Shown here in pieces: positions 25,083-34,008 of a DNA stretch of 60,234 nt. Each line of letters starts with the position of its first letter. The stretch's first letter is position 1. The stretch is from the IMG/VR virus record IMGVR_UViG_3300037488_001588, positions 1 through 60,234 of that record; one strand, given 5' to 3'. Below the pieces are notes generated by a model that did not search any database, was not told where the DNA came from, and saw nothing but the letters and a program-made list of their open reading frames with translations. A program made the position numbers and the translations under genes. The stretch is from a virus.

Positions 25083-27205
25083 CAGAGGAATTTCCCGTCA
25101 GGCGCCGCGCGGTAGCGCATTGCGCCGAGGCGCCAGAACGTACCGACGTCGACACTCTCGAACTTGATCGACACGAGACGACCCCTGAAACGGGGCGACA
25201 CGTACTGGATCGCGTTCGACAGCGTGTAGGGGCCGTAGGTCGAGACCGGTCCGTTCGGGTACTCGGCGACGTAGAAGGTCATGAGTACCTGCGCATTGGG
25301 TGAGCTGCCGTACGATCCCCACTTCATGTCAGGCCACACCTGATCGACGAACATCAGCATGTCGGCCTCGTTCAGCGCGAAGTACCCCGTCGTGAACGAC
25401 GACACGAGAGCCTGACCATCCGCGTCGTTCGACGTCTCGTGCTGGTACAGCACGCTGTCCGTGCCGGCGCCGATCGGCGCGCCCAGAATCGACTGATTGA
25501 TCCACGCCGTGCGGCCGAGCGATCCGTAGTCCCACCCGGCGCCGTCCGGCAGCAGAGTGTTGAGCTTGACGTAGCTGTCCACCTCACCGTTGCCAGCGCT
25601 GCTGGGGTAGTACCATGTGATCTCGTTGAAGCGGGAGTTAACGGCGACGCGGATCTTCCGGACATTGTCAAGATCGAGGTTCTGGAACACGATATCCCAG
25701 ACCGGACATGACAGGGACTCCACACCCTGTCCCGCCATCCGGTAGAACTGCGTCGGGCCCATCCAGTAGAGCGAGCCCATGTAGGCGGCCACGGCTTTGC
25801 GCGCCAGAAGGCCGGTACCGATGCCGACCTCGTTGAAGCTGTAGACGCCCTGCCCGCCTGTGTACTGCATCGTCCACACACCGACGTCAGTCAGGATGAC
25901 GCACTGCTGACCCATCTGAAGCGCCGATATGATGCGCGAGCCCCGGGGGATGCGGTAGCTGCCGGCGCGCGTCGTCGGATCGGCAACCCAGTTGAAGAAA
26001 TTGCCGACGTCGCACCACCTGATGAGGAGGTGGTCCTGAATGCCAGAGAACGACGACGCCCACGCGATTACCTGTCGCTGCGGCATCGCCACGAACGCGC
26101 CGTCGTTGCAGATAGGGCCCTGCGCGATCGGGGCCGGCGAGCCCGCCTGCCGTTGCGGCGACCAGTAGTACAGCGGTCCCCCTACGTGCGTGTCGCCGCC
26201 GCTCACCGAGCCGAACGTCGTGAGGACGGGGCACGCGATGAGCGTCTCGCCGAAATTGTCCAACGTCCAGTCGAGCGTCACTATCGCATCGCCGTCCGAA
26301 GGCGTGGGTGTGGCACCCGAGCCGTAGCCGCCTGTACCGTATCCTCCCGTGCCGTAGCCGGACCCGATCGGGAGCGCCCCGGCGCCAAGGTAAAAGTTCA
26401 GCCGCACGTCGCCGCCGTTTATAGACTCGGTATCGGTGGCGCTGGCGAGCTGGTTGGCAAGGAACGAGAAGACGTTCGCGCTGGTGACCTCGGTGACGAC
26501 GTTATTGCCGAACAGGGTCAGCCCGCCCACGACCGTCGACACCAGAATTGGGTACGTATCGCCGACCTGATATCCGTGGTCGTTGAGCGTTACCTCGACC
26601 GTGGCGCTGCCGCTCGTCGTGTCGAACACCGCCACAGCACCGAGGTTTGCTATGGTCGATGGCACGTATACCGGATTGCCAAGCGTATCTGTCAGCTGGA
26701 TCTGGAACACGTTCGCGCTCGCGGCGATGCACTGGTAAAAGCCGAAGATGACAGCGCCGCCAACGGATACGTGCGTGGGGATGTACACGGCATCGAACGC
26801 GGTCGCGTTGCTGCCGGTGTCGAGTATATCGACAATATCTGAGCCGGCTGTGGTGCTGAAGTCGACCGTGACGTTGTCCTGTCGCACTTCCGGCGTGATG
26901 TTGCTGAGAATCCCATCGCTGATGACGGCGAGCGACGACCCGACACCCGGCGTGGCGCTCTCGTCGCAGCCGACTGCCAGCCATTTGTAGTTGTCGGTAT
27001 CCTGCCACGCACACAGCGCCCGCACGGTCGACGGCATCGCCGTAGGGTAGAAGCGCGTCCAGCCGCCCAGCTTCTGCACGAGGCCGATACCGGCGCGATC
27101 TATGGCGAACCGAATGAGCTGAGACTCGGATATGCCGGCCTCGTTCAGCGTCGGGGTCTTGGTAGTATCGACGCCCGGGATCAGCTTCAGGGTCTGGTGC
27201 GGCAC
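25082..27205 (-). CDS. Tail nozzle protein (P22 gp10/T7 gp12-like, 707 aa)
   Basis: It has the size and features of the short-tail nozzle family. The start PGVDTTKTPTLNEAGISES resembles the N-terminal motif of P22 gp10-like proteins. The interior is beta-rich (propeller-like), and the C-terminus VSPRFRGRLVSIKFES is the typical closing strand region. A Gly/Tyr/Thr run (GYGTGGYGTGGYGSG, near residue 290) is an odd low-complexity loop. It sits next to an adaptor gene. It would form the distal ring of the tail tube. Confidence 0.8.
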   Translation of the reverse strand: MPHQTLKLIPGVDTTKTPTLNEAGISESQLIRFAIDRAGIGLVQKLGGWTRFYPTAMPSTVRALCAWQDTDNYKWLAVGCDESATPGVGSSLAVISDGILSNITPEVRQDNVTVDFSTTAGSDIVDILDTGSNATAFDAVYIPTHVSVGGAVIFGFYQCIAASANVFQIQLTDTLGNPVYVPSTIANLGAVAVFDTTSGSATVEVTLNDHGYQVGDTYPILVSTVVGGLTLFGNNVVTEVTSANVFSFLANQLASATDTESINGGDVRLNFYLGAGALPIGSGYGTGGYGTGGYGSGATPTPSDGDAIVTLDWTLDNFGETLIACPVLTTFGSVSGGDTHVGGPLYYWSPQRQAGSPAPIAQGPICNDGAFVAMPQRQVIAWASSFSGIQDHLLIRWCDVGNFFNWVADPTTRAGSYRIPRGSRIISALQMGQQCVILTDVGVWTMQYTGGQGVYSFNEVGIGTGLLARKAVAAYMGSLYWMGPTQFYRMAGQGVESLSCPVWDIVFQNLDLDNVRKIRVAVNSRFNEITWYYPSSAGNGEVDSYVKLNTLLPDGAGWDYGSLGRTAWINQSILGAPIGAGTDSVLYQHETSNDADGQALVSSFTTGYFALNEADMLMFVDQVWPDMKWGSYGSSPNAQVLMTFYVAEYPNGPVSTYGPYTLSNAIQYVSPRFRGRLVSIKFESVDVGTFWRLGAMRYRAAPDGKFL

Positions 27206-27208
27206 GGA

Positions 27209-27925
27209 CTACCCTCGCGTGGGCGTCGCGGCGATGGCCGGCGACATCGACGTCCAGCCAGAAGACTGGAATTTCTTACGGGCCTCCTCGACAGCCGCGC
27301 TCTTCATCATCGTCTGGTACTGGCCCTCGTAGGTGACGCCCATCGTGGGGTCGTTGCCCATCAGACCGAAGTTGCGCTGGTAGCCCGAGATGTAGACCAT
27401 GGCTGCGTACAGCAGCAGATCCGGCATGTACGTGCTGATCCACGTCGTCGTGTTGGTCGCCGACAGGGACGGCGGCCTGATCGTGCCCACGATCTCAAGA
27501 GCGTAGTTCGCGTCCGGCCACGGTCCCACAAGAACTGTTGTCGTGTTCAGGATGGCCATGCGTGACGGTAGCGCTGCGCCTGTCGTGCTGCCCCATACCG
27601 AGTACAGGAATTCTTTCGACGCAGGGACGAGAGGATTGCGTGTGGCGGTGAGCGGGCTGGCCTGCCCGACAGGGGTCAGGACGTTGATGTTCTGGAGCGT
27701 CACGAAATCGCCCTCGGCCAATGTCAGGACGTTGCTCCCCGACATCAGCGAGAAGCCCGTGACGGCCATGACCGTCGACAGGAGGTCGATGTCGCGATAG
27801 ATCCGCAGCTCGGCGTAGTTGATCGCGCTCGGGAGGTTGGACAGGAACGCATCGTCCGTGGGCGAGACCACGGCGAGCAACGCCAGCTCCGTCGCGAAAG
27901 TCGAGTAGGTAAGCCCGGCAACCAT
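27209..27925 (-). CDS. Head-tail adaptor (SU10/T7 gp11-like, 238 aa)
   Basis: The N-terminus TYSTFATELALLAVVSPTDD followed by INYAELRIYRDIDLLST matches the adaptor family that joins portal and nozzle in short-tailed phages. The C-terminal SAAVEEARKKFQSSGW helix is also typical. A second, different adaptor-like protein lies at 34508-35200. The gene is 3 bases from the nozzle gene and overlaps the 71-residue gene by one base. Confidence 0.75.
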   Translation of the reverse strand: MVAGLTYSTFATELALLAVVSPTDDAFLSNLPSAINYAELRIYRDIDLLSTVMAVTGFSLMSGSNVLTLAEGDFVTLQNINVLTPVGQASPLTATRNPLVPASKEFLYSVWGSTTGAALPSRMAILNTTTVLVGPWPDANYALEIVGTIRPPSLSATNTTTWISTYMPDLLLYAAMVYISGYQRNFGLMGNDPTMGVTYEGQYQTMMKSAAVEEARKKFQSSGWTSMSPAIAATPTRG

Positions 27926-28140
27926 CAGGTGGGATCTTTCTCCAGCTCTGCCGTGAGGTCATCCAGACGCCTGCGCGTGCTCTCGATCGCGGCCGAGAAC
28001 TCGCTCAGCTCGTCGGCGGTGGTCGGCGTCGGGCTCTTGGCCAACGCGATCGAGCGGCTCACGACGTCCGAGATGTCGAGGCCCAGTTTGATGGCCGGCA
28101 GTACGAGGCCCATTGCCTCGCCGAGTAGTGTGACCAACAT
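27925..28140 (-). CDS. Small lysis-region protein, possible spanin subunit (71 aa)
   Basis: MLVTLLGEAMGLVLPAIKLG is a hydrophobic N-terminal segment, followed by a charged helix (SAAIESTRRRLDDLTAELEK). The size and layout could fit an inner-membrane spanin partner for the lipoprotein encoded just upstream, but the transmembrane segment is weak. It is placed last in the lysis cassette. Confidence 0.55.
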   Translation of the reverse strand: MLVTLLGEAMGLVLPAIKLGLDISDVVSRSIALAKSPTPTTADELSEFSAAIESTRRRLDDLTAELEKDPT

Positions 28141-28149
28141 GCGCGGCTC

Positions 28150-28521
28150 CTACTTGTACGTGTCGAGGATCTTCTGGAACGCCGGGATGCCGATCGTGGC
28201 GGCGGCGACTGCTGCCGTGACGGCGTCCTGCGTGACGCCCGGCACGCTGGCGATCGTCCTCGCCTTGTCGAACGCGAGCATGATGTTGTGGTTGGTCTTG
28301 CGCAGCATGCCGACCACCTCGGGATCGCTACAGGTGACAACCGTCCGGGGCGTCGTGCAGCGCGGGCGGTTGTTGTAGGCCACCGCCGTCAACAGGACAG
28401 CTTCGTAGGCGACCTCTGCCTGCAGCACGATCTTCTGCGCCGCGACCGTGGAGAGGGTCGGTTGCGGGGCCGGCTGGCACGCCGCCAGTGCCAGCACGAG
28501 GATCAGGGCTATGCGCTTCAT
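28150..28521 (-). CDS. Lipoprotein of the lysis cassette (123 aa)
   Basis: The clear lipoprotein signal MKRIALILVLALAAC has lipobox LAAC with Cys15, followed by QPAPQPTL. The mature part is helical and alanine-rich and has two further cysteines (RCTTPRTVVTC). Position after endolysin and holin suggests an outer-membrane spanin, though it is longer than the usual Rz1. The ATG at 28521 overlaps the holin stop (ATGA). Confidence 0.75.
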   Translation of the reverse strand: MKRIALILVLALAACQPAPQPTLSTVAAQKIVLQAEVAYEAVLLTAVAYNNRPRCTTPRTVVTCSDPEVVGMLRKTNHNIMLAFDKARTIASVPGVTQDAVTAAVAAATIGIPAFQKILDTYK

Positions 28522-28838
28522 ACCGGCGACACTCCGTTGTTGGCCTTGTCGAGCGCGGCAGCGACGACAGGCGCCGGGGCGGTGCCGGTGTCGACCTTGA
28601 CGGACACGCCGGGCATCGCGCCGGCCGTCAGGGCGATGTTCCGGGGCGAGCGCGTGACAAGTCCCCAGACCACGGTGCCGGCGATGGCGAGGATCGGCGC
28701 GGCCTGAAGAGCCCAGCCGGTGATCTGGCCCATCTGCTCGTTGCTGAGCTTGCCGCTTGAGACCAGTGCCGTGAGAACGATGGTGGTGGTGGTCCGCAAG
28801 AGGGAATTCCACTGCACCTGAGAGAGACCGAGGAACAT
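28518..28838 (-). CDS. Holin-like membrane protein (106 aa)
   Basis: Two hydrophobic segments, about residues 14-29 (RTTTTIVLTALVSS) and 43-62 (WALQAAPILAIAGTVVWGLV), fit a small holin that would release the endolysin. The N-terminus MFLGLSQVQWNSLL resembles other phage holins, and the C-terminus is Ala/Pro-rich. It is 3 bases downstream of the endolysin and overlaps the lipoprotein. Confidence 0.72.
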   Translation of the reverse strand: MFLGLSQVQWNSLLRTTTTIVLTALVSSGKLSNEQMGQITGWALQAAPILAIAGTVVWGLVTRSPRNIALTAGAMPGVSVKVDTGTAPAPVVAAALDKANNGVSPV

Positions 28839-28841
28839 TGG

Positions 28842-29573
28842 CTATCCTTTCAACTTGAGAGAGCTGCGCGTCAAGGCGCCGACGATACCGTCAGCGTCGC
28901 CACATTCGGGGTGCGTCTTCTGCCATGCTATTACGGCGGCTTGCGTCTTGTGGCCGAACACACCATCCGCCGGGATGCCCAGCGCGGTTTGCAGCGCCGC
29001 CACATCGGGGCCGGGGCCGCAGCCGACATGGAGCAGCCGTGTCTGCGGAGGTGGCGACGCAGCGCCATCGGCGGACATGTTGCCCATGAGTTTGCGGATG
29101 GTGCTGAGCACACTTGTCAGATTGGCCGCGTAGTTGGGGTCGGTCGCGTAGCCGGCTTTCTGCAACCTGCGGAAATACTCTTCATCCGACATGGTGTCGT
29201 CGCGATCGAACACGTCCCGATATCGTCCGTTGGCCTTGAGAAAATTGAAATGATCTTCGATGCCTTCGGCCAGTGTCGGGTAGTCGCGGAAACGGGCAAC
29301 GATGTGTTCGACAGACTGCGTGGCAGGGTTCCACTCCCACGTCGGGCGGTCCTGCGTCAAGCCGCGCCACGACGGGTCCGCCTTGATGCCGAACAGGTTG
29401 TTGCCGATGGCTGACTTACCCCAGCCCGTTTCCTGCGCGGCTTGCGCCACAACTGCCGCAGGGCTGCAACCTATCTTGGCCGCAGTAGTTGCGGCGGAAT
29501 TGAGCATGCGGGCCGTCCACACGGCGAGGCGCTGCATGTGCGGATCGGCGTAAGGTTTAGCTATAGCGTACAT
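28842..29573 (-). CDS. Endolysin: glucosaminidase plus peptidoglycan-binding domain (243 aa)
   Basis: Residues about 15-150 match the FlgJ-like glucosaminidase family, with AQAAQETGWGKS carrying the likely catalytic E48 and NNLFGIKADPSW after it. Residues about 175-240 form a PG_binding_1 domain (DVAALQTALGIPADGVFG). There is no signal peptide, so it depends on the holin. The order enzyme then binding domain is the reverse of many Gram-negative modular endolysins. It is the first gene of the lysis cassette, after an AT-rich gap that may hold its own promoter. Confidence 0.88.
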   Translation of the reverse strand: MYAIAKPYADPHMQRLAVWTARMLNSAATTAAKIGCSPAAVVAQAAQETGWGKSAIGNNLFGIKADPSWRGLTQDRPTWEWNPATQSVEHIVARFRDYPTLAEGIEDHFNFLKANGRYRDVFDRDDTMSDEEYFRRLQKAGYATDPNYAANLTSVLSTIRKLMGNMSADGAASPPPQTRLLHVGCGPGPDVAALQTALGIPADGVFGHKTQAAVIAWQKTHPECGDADGIVGALTRSSLKLKG

Positions 29574-29623
29574 CCGGCACCCGTCGTCGTATCCTGCGGC
29601 ACACAGGCTAGAGAAATATCACA

Positions 29624-29653
29624 TGTACAGCATACACTTAAAAGACGGCACAA
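29624..29653 (-). promoter_or_regulatory. Candidate promoter for the lysis cassette
   Basis: In the AT-rich gap of 109 bases before the endolysin, the minus strand has TTGTGC (29653-29648), an 18-base spacer and TGTACA (29629-29624). The local AT content is unusual for this genome. The match is moderate, and read-through from the fibre gene is also possible. Confidence 0.35.
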
Positions 29654-29682
29654 TCATCCCGGCAGACGTCCGGCCCTGTTGT

Positions 29683-32600
29683 TCACGGCTGGCATCCGTT
29701 GGCCATAGGCGACGTGCTGGTCCCGAAGAGGAGTATTTGTATCTTCTGGTTGGTGCATCGCGTGGCCGAACCGCCTAGCTGGGAGAACACAGGAGCAAGT
29801 ACGACTCCCCCTACATTGTTCGCTATGGCAAAGGCACGGGCATCTGTAGCGTCGCGAACGGTGGTGCCTGCGGGCCACGCCCCCAAGACAAACTGGAGAA
29901 CGACGTGCCCCTGCGGGAAACTGCCCGGAGCGCCTATCATGCTCCAGAACTTGGTCATCGACGTGGCGAACGTGTAGCCTGTCGGAGCAGGTCGCCCCAC
30001 CGAGATAAAGAATTGATCCACATTGGTGACGATGGGGTTGAGGTTGCCATTGGCCCCCATGTCGCAGTTGTTCTGCGTGGCCCCGATACCGCAGAAGCCC
30101 CCACTCTGCCCTGCACCCAAAAGACCGTTGGAGACGACAGCGTACTGGTACCCCGCTGCGCGCGTAATGTTGGAGAACTCGATCATATTGGCCGTGTTGC
30201 GACTGGCCAACCGACCGTCGGACATTTCGCAATCACACAGCACACCCCATATCTGGTTCGTGCCGCCAGCCAGCGTGGCATCATGCAGAAACACCCAGTC
30301 GTCCACCGTAGAGTAATTCACACCCGCCTGTGTCGTTGTATTGGGAAAGTAGGTGTCGGGTGCGGCCTTGGCCGTGGTGTAGGATACGACATTGATGTCA
30401 GGGATGCCGTAGGCCGCCGTGACATCGAGGTAGCCGCAGTAGCGAATGATCGATGTCACTGTCAGCGCGTCGCCGCTGGAGGTGGTCGCATAGTCTGTCA
30501 CATAGACGCCCGCCCCGCCCGGTGTGCCGCTCGTCTGCGAGACGATGACAGTCCCGACAGGCACGCCTGTCCCGGCTACGATATACCCCGGCCACAGGAA
30601 CCCGGCTGCGTTGAGGCCCGTCACTGTCAGGTTGGTTCCCGATCCAGTGCCCGTGAAGGTACCTACAGTGGACCCCGCAGGGCAGGCCCCACCTGCATGC
30701 GCAGGATATCCATTCAGGTAGAGCAACTGCGCGTACATCGCCGCGTCGGCTTTATCGTAGGTGGTGAAATTGACGCGCGCCTGATTGCCGTTGCTGGTGA
30801 AGAACACTGTGCCCGCTGCGGAATTAGGCTTCATGTTGGCGATGCCGCCCGCCGTGAGAGAGGCTCCGCTGGAGGTGGTGGCTTGGCTGGTGACGTAGAC
30901 GCCTGCGCCACCCACTGTGCCGCTCGTCTGTGAGACGATGGTGGTTCCCATAGGGACACCCGTCCCAGACACGGCGTACCCTGCGACAATGGTCCCTGTG
31001 ACGCCTGTCACAGTCAGGTCGGTTCCCGACCCCGTCCCGGTGAAGGCTGCCCGACACAGATTGCACCGATTACCCCAAGCCAGCGCGGCGGCGGAGGCGG
31101 TGGTCGATGTTGACGAGTGATTTGATAGAGGGCTCTGCCCATAAACCGCCGTGACAGGATACCAAGGATACTTGGCGTTGCTTTCCGCATCGCTTGTGGG
31201 GAGACGCGCGGATCGCCACACTTCCCAGCCGGGGTACACACTGCTGAGCATCGCCTGCGTGAAGTAATTCGGCGGGAAGTTGGCGTCAGGATTGTAGGGC
31301 GGAAGCGGGAACAGCAGATTGGTCATAATCTGCGTCGAGAGCGCATCCGCGAAAATGGCCATTTGCGTAAGCGCACTGTTGGAGGTGAACGTGACCCCCG
31401 CGCTGTAGCTCGCCAGTTGAAGGATCGTCAGGGGGTCCGTAGGAAACGTCGTTGCAGTACTTGTCTTTGTTGACTGTCCTGTATTACGAATCCAGTTGGC
31501 TCCGGGCTTGGCTATTGCCGCAATGCCAAAACCTTGATTGAAAGTGGAGAGCGGGCCGCCCGTAGTGACGGTGGCCGTTGCGCTGTCCACCAACTGCATG
31601 CTGAACGTGTTCGAGACGTTTACGTTGTTCTGCACGAGCGTGATGCGCTTGGTGTTGGCGGCGTTTTCCATCGCCATGAAGACGTTGCTTACGTTTTGCG
31701 CGGCGTCAGGCAGTCGGACATCCAGAAGAAACGAGTACGCCGAACGAGACTGGAGGTTCGTCGGTATGCTCATCTTGATCCGGTCTACAACGCGCGCGAC
31801 GGCCACCGTCGTGGTCGGGATGTAGGACGACATGACCGTCGAGGTCTGCACCGACCCGGCTGTGTTCTGCTGCGCCTGACAGCCCCAGATCGCCAGCGAC
31901 GACGTGTTGTCGCCCGTGTAGCTCAGGTTTGTGCCGTCAGACAGGCCGAAGGCCACACGTAGCGTGACCGCCGTGTTGGTGGTGAAGGTCAGTCCGACAC
32001 GCACGTAGCCGTAGGGTGAGGTCCTATCCGCTGCAACGAGGCCCCCAGCCTGAAGGTGTGTGGCAAGAGTGGTGAACGACGTGCCGACCCCCACCGCCGT
32101 GGGCAGAAGGTCGCTCGTGTAGTCGTAGTTGAAGATTGCGTAGGCACCATTGCCCGCGTTGTCGTCCACGTAAACATACGGGACGCGGTCGCCTGCCCCC
32201 GGCGCAAACCAGCAGCTTGCCGTGTAGGTCAGCGCGCTGGCGGCCTTGGTGATGCTCTGGATGATCTGGTGGGTTCCGGTGCTGGCGTCCTCCGTCAGCG
32301 TCGAGGCGACCAGCGTCCCGGTCGGCGCGGCGCGCGCGGCGGCGGCGACGGCCACGTTGGTCTTCGTCCAAGTGGCGCTGGTGAACGTCTCGCTCTGGAG
32401 TAGGGCGTTGGTTGCGGCGTTCTCCCAGCAAATACCCCGCAGTTCGCCGTCGCCCCCATAGCACGGCTCTGCCACGGTGTTCGCGGGGATCTGAACGAGC
32501 GTCCCGGTGCTGTCGTATATCCACTTCGCGGTCGACGTGACGACGCCCGACAGCGCCGTGAACATCGCCGAGAAGCTGCCGTAGTCTGTATACGACCCGA

Positions 32601-32805
32601 TTGTCGTCGGGTCTTGGTAGCCGAACTCGTTGTTTACGTAGTCGATCAGCAGGCCGCCTGTGATCTTGATCTGGGCAATCGGGGAGGACTGGTTCCCTTG
32701 ATTGAAATCGTTCGCTCTGGCCACGCCGATAGACTGGCTGTGGGCCGCGCCACCAAACAAGGAAAAGCCCGCGAGCAGCGCCAGAAGAATACGATAGGAC
32801 ATCAC
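29683..32805 (-). CDS. Signal-peptide-bearing tail fibre or adhesin-like protein (1040 aa)
   Basis: It begins MMSYRILLALLAGFSLFGG with AAHS before QSIGV, a convincing Sec signal, which is odd for a virion protein. Residues about 130-330 resemble the carbohydrate-binding-like fibre module (NALLQSETFTSATWTKTNV, TLTEDASTGTH). Two internal repeats of about 65 residues (GTGSGTDLTVTG, IVSQTSGTVGGAGVYVT) lie near 590 and 720. The last 250 residues (VFLHDATLAGGTNQIWG, VVLQFVLGAWP) look like a compact enzyme-like or jelly-roll domain that I cannot name. It is followed by the lysis cassette. Confidence 0.7.
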   Translation of the reverse strand: MMSYRILLALLAGFSLFGGAAHSQSIGVARANDFNQGNQSSPIAQIKITGGLLIDYVNNEFGYQDPTTIGSYTDYGSFSAMFTALSGVVTSTAKWIYDSTGTLVQIPANTVAEPCYGGDGELRGICWENAATNALLQSETFTSATWTKTNVAVAAAARAAPTGTLVASTLTEDASTGTHQIIQSITKAASALTYTASCWFAPGAGDRVPYVYVDDNAGNGAYAIFNYDYTSDLLPTAVGVGTSFTTLATHLQAGGLVAADRTSPYGYVRVGLTFTTNTAVTLRVAFGLSDGTNLSYTGDNTSSLAIWGCQAQQNTAGSVQTSTVMSSYIPTTTVAVARVVDRIKMSIPTNLQSRSAYSFLLDVRLPDAAQNVSNVFMAMENAANTKRITLVQNNVNVSNTFSMQLVDSATATVTTGGPLSTFNQGFGIAAIAKPGANWIRNTGQSTKTSTATTFPTDPLTILQLASYSAGVTFTSNSALTQMAIFADALSTQIMTNLLFPLPPYNPDANFPPNYFTQAMLSSVYPGWEVWRSARLPTSDAESNAKYPWYPVTAVYGQSPLSNHSSTSTTASAAALAWGNRCNLCRAAFTGTGSGTDLTVTGVTGTIVAGYAVSGTGVPMGTTIVSQTSGTVGGAGVYVTSQATTSSGASLTAGGIANMKPNSAAGTVFFTSNGNQARVNFTTYDKADAAMYAQLLYLNGYPAHAGGACPAGSTVGTFTGTGSGTNLTVTGLNAAGFLWPGYIVAGTGVPVGTVIVSQTSGTPGGAGVYVTDYATTSSGDALTVTSIIRYCGYLDVTAAYGIPDINVVSYTTAKAAPDTYFPNTTTQAGVNYSTVDDWVFLHDATLAGGTNQIWGVLCDCEMSDGRLASRNTANMIEFSNITRAAGYQYAVVSNGLLGAGQSGGFCGIGATQNNCDMGANGNLNPIVTNVDQFFISVGRPAPTGYTFATSMTKFWSMIGAPGSFPQGHVVLQFVLGAWPAGTTVRDATDARAFAIANNVGGVVLAPVFSQLGGSATRCTNQKIQILLFGTSTSPMANGCQP
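30460..30660. repeat. Imperfect direct repeat, copy A, in the 1040-residue gene
   Basis: About 200 bases here resemble 30852-31047, with long identical blocks such as GTGCCGCTCGTCTG and GAGACGATG. They encode the second GTGSGTNLTVTG to ATTSSG module. In-frame duplication of a fibre module is the likely origin. Confidence 0.8.
30852..31047. repeat. Imperfect direct repeat, copy B, in the 1040-residue gene
   Basis: This is the partner of the repeat at 30460-30660 and encodes the first GTGSGTDLTVTG module. The two copies differ mostly at silent or conservative positions. Confidence 0.8.
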
Positions 32806-32812
32806 AGCACCC

Positions 32813-33466
32813 TCAGAAGTTCTGCGTAATGGAGGCCAGCCAGTCTGTTCCTCCGTTGGTCGTGATGAACGTAAGCACGTCCCGCTGACCCATCGTCGTC
32901 GTGAGCGAGGGCGGAACGCCGTTGGGCCACAGTACCGGAGCTCCCCACGTCTGCGTGTAGGTGGTGCCGTTGCCGGTCATCACCAACGTGAACGCCGTCG
33001 CGCCTGCGGGGGCGTTGGAGATCGTGAACGTCGTGATGTTGGCATTTGATGTAGTCGTGTAGACTGTGGCGCCGCTGCTAAGATCGATGGTCAGTACGTT
33101 GGCGGTGATCGACACCGCCGACACCGTCTCAACAATGGTCTTGAGAACGGTAGTCGCGCCCGATGTGACCGTCCCGGTAAAGGTGGGGGAATTACCGACA
33201 AAGTACGAGGTCGCCAAGCGTGTGTAGCAGACGGTAGTGCCACTGGTCGGCTGCACCTGATAGATGTCATCCGCTGCGGAACAGGCCCCGCTCGTCAGAT
33301 TAAAGATGCCGGGGGTCGCGTCGTTGACCTGTACAACTTGAGGGCGCGAAGTCGTCATCGCCTTGAGCGCGGCGATGGACGGCACGGTGTAATACTGCGT
33401 CTGCGTCTGACTGTAAGCGAGGGACGGGGCAGTAAGGGCCAACAGAAGAAGGAGATGCTTTTTCAT
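32813..33466 (-). CDS. Signal-peptide-bearing tail-region protein (217 aa)
   Basis: MKKHLLLLLALTAPSLAYS is a textbook Sec signal, with cleavage expected before QTQTQ. The mature part is Thr/Ser/Gly-rich and beta-rich (NSPTFTGTVTSGATTVLKT), like fibre or decoration proteins, and ends WLASITQNF. It is directly upstream of the larger signal-bearing fibre gene and overlaps the preceding gene by ATGA. Two exported fibre-like proteins in a row suggest surface display or periplasmic assembly. Confidence 0.68.
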   Translation of the reverse strand: MKKHLLLLLALTAPSLAYSQTQTQYYTVPSIAALKAMTTSRPQVVQVNDATPGIFNLTSGACSAADDIYQVQPTSGTTVCYTRLATSYFVGNSPTFTGTVTSGATTVLKTIVETVSAVSITANVLTIDLSSGATVYTTTSNANITTFTISNAPAGATAFTLVMTGNGTTYTQTWGAPVLWPNGVPPSLTTTMGQRDVLTFITTNGGTDWLASITQNF

Positions 33467-34008
33467 GCCGGCGTCCATGTCCCCATAGAGGATTGAGCAA
33501 GCCACTCGGTGTCTGAGCGGCACTTGATGAAAAGGTACGACCCGATCGTGTTGGCGGTGATAGTCCCCCCTGCGGACGTTGCCAGCTCCCCAAGGTAAAT
33601 CGTGACCCCGCCGGGGGCGTCTATCACGAGGTTCTGGGCTTCCATGACGGCAAACCCGTAAGCAAGCCCGACCGTCGCGGCGGGGAGCGTGAACGTGACT
33701 TGGCCAGCTGCTCCGTTATTGTCGAAATCCCGGTAATTATCGGCGGCCAAGATGGTGTAGTTCGCCGTCTTGGATGTGGCGATACCGAAGGGAAGTTCGC
33801 CGAGAAAGCCTCCGTTGTCGTACAAGAAGTTCCCAGTGCTGCCGCCGTAAATTCCGGTTCCGCCGACCGCTAGGGTGAGATTGAAGTACGTTTGGAGCTG
33901 AGCCACGGTGATCCTGACCGACGTACCAGCCTGCACGGCCTCAAGCTGTTCCGATCCACCCAGCGCGATCGCGACCGGCAGGTTTGGAATCTGGATGTAC
34001 GCGACCAT
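33463..34008 (-). CDS. Fibre or structural protein (181 aa)
   Basis: A beta-rich protein without signal peptide. It contains GNFLYDNGGFLGELP near residues 59-73, closely similar to GRILYDNAGIVGELP in the gene at 37504-38046. The C-terminal half (NLVIDAPGGVTIYLGE, GSYLFIKCRSDTEWLAQ) resembles small phage fibre tips. The ATG overlaps the upstream stop by one base. Role inferred from content and place. Confidence 0.65.
   Translation of the reverse strand: MVAYIQIPNLPVAIALGGSEQLEAVQAGTSVRITVAQLQTYFNLTLAVGGTGIYGGSTGNFLYDNGGFLGELPFGIATSKTANYTILAADNYRDFDNNGAAGQVTFTLPAATVGLAYGFAVMEAQNLVIDAPGGVTIYLGELATSAGGTITANTIGSYLFIKCRSDTEWLAQSSMGTWTPA

Noticed and set aside
29623-29779. Possible plus-strand 51-codon gene (MYSIHLKDGTIIPADV start) in the gap before the endolysin
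   Set aside because: Only the first part is outside the antisense of the fibre gene; no ribosome site or promoter is convincing. It remains a weak possibility.
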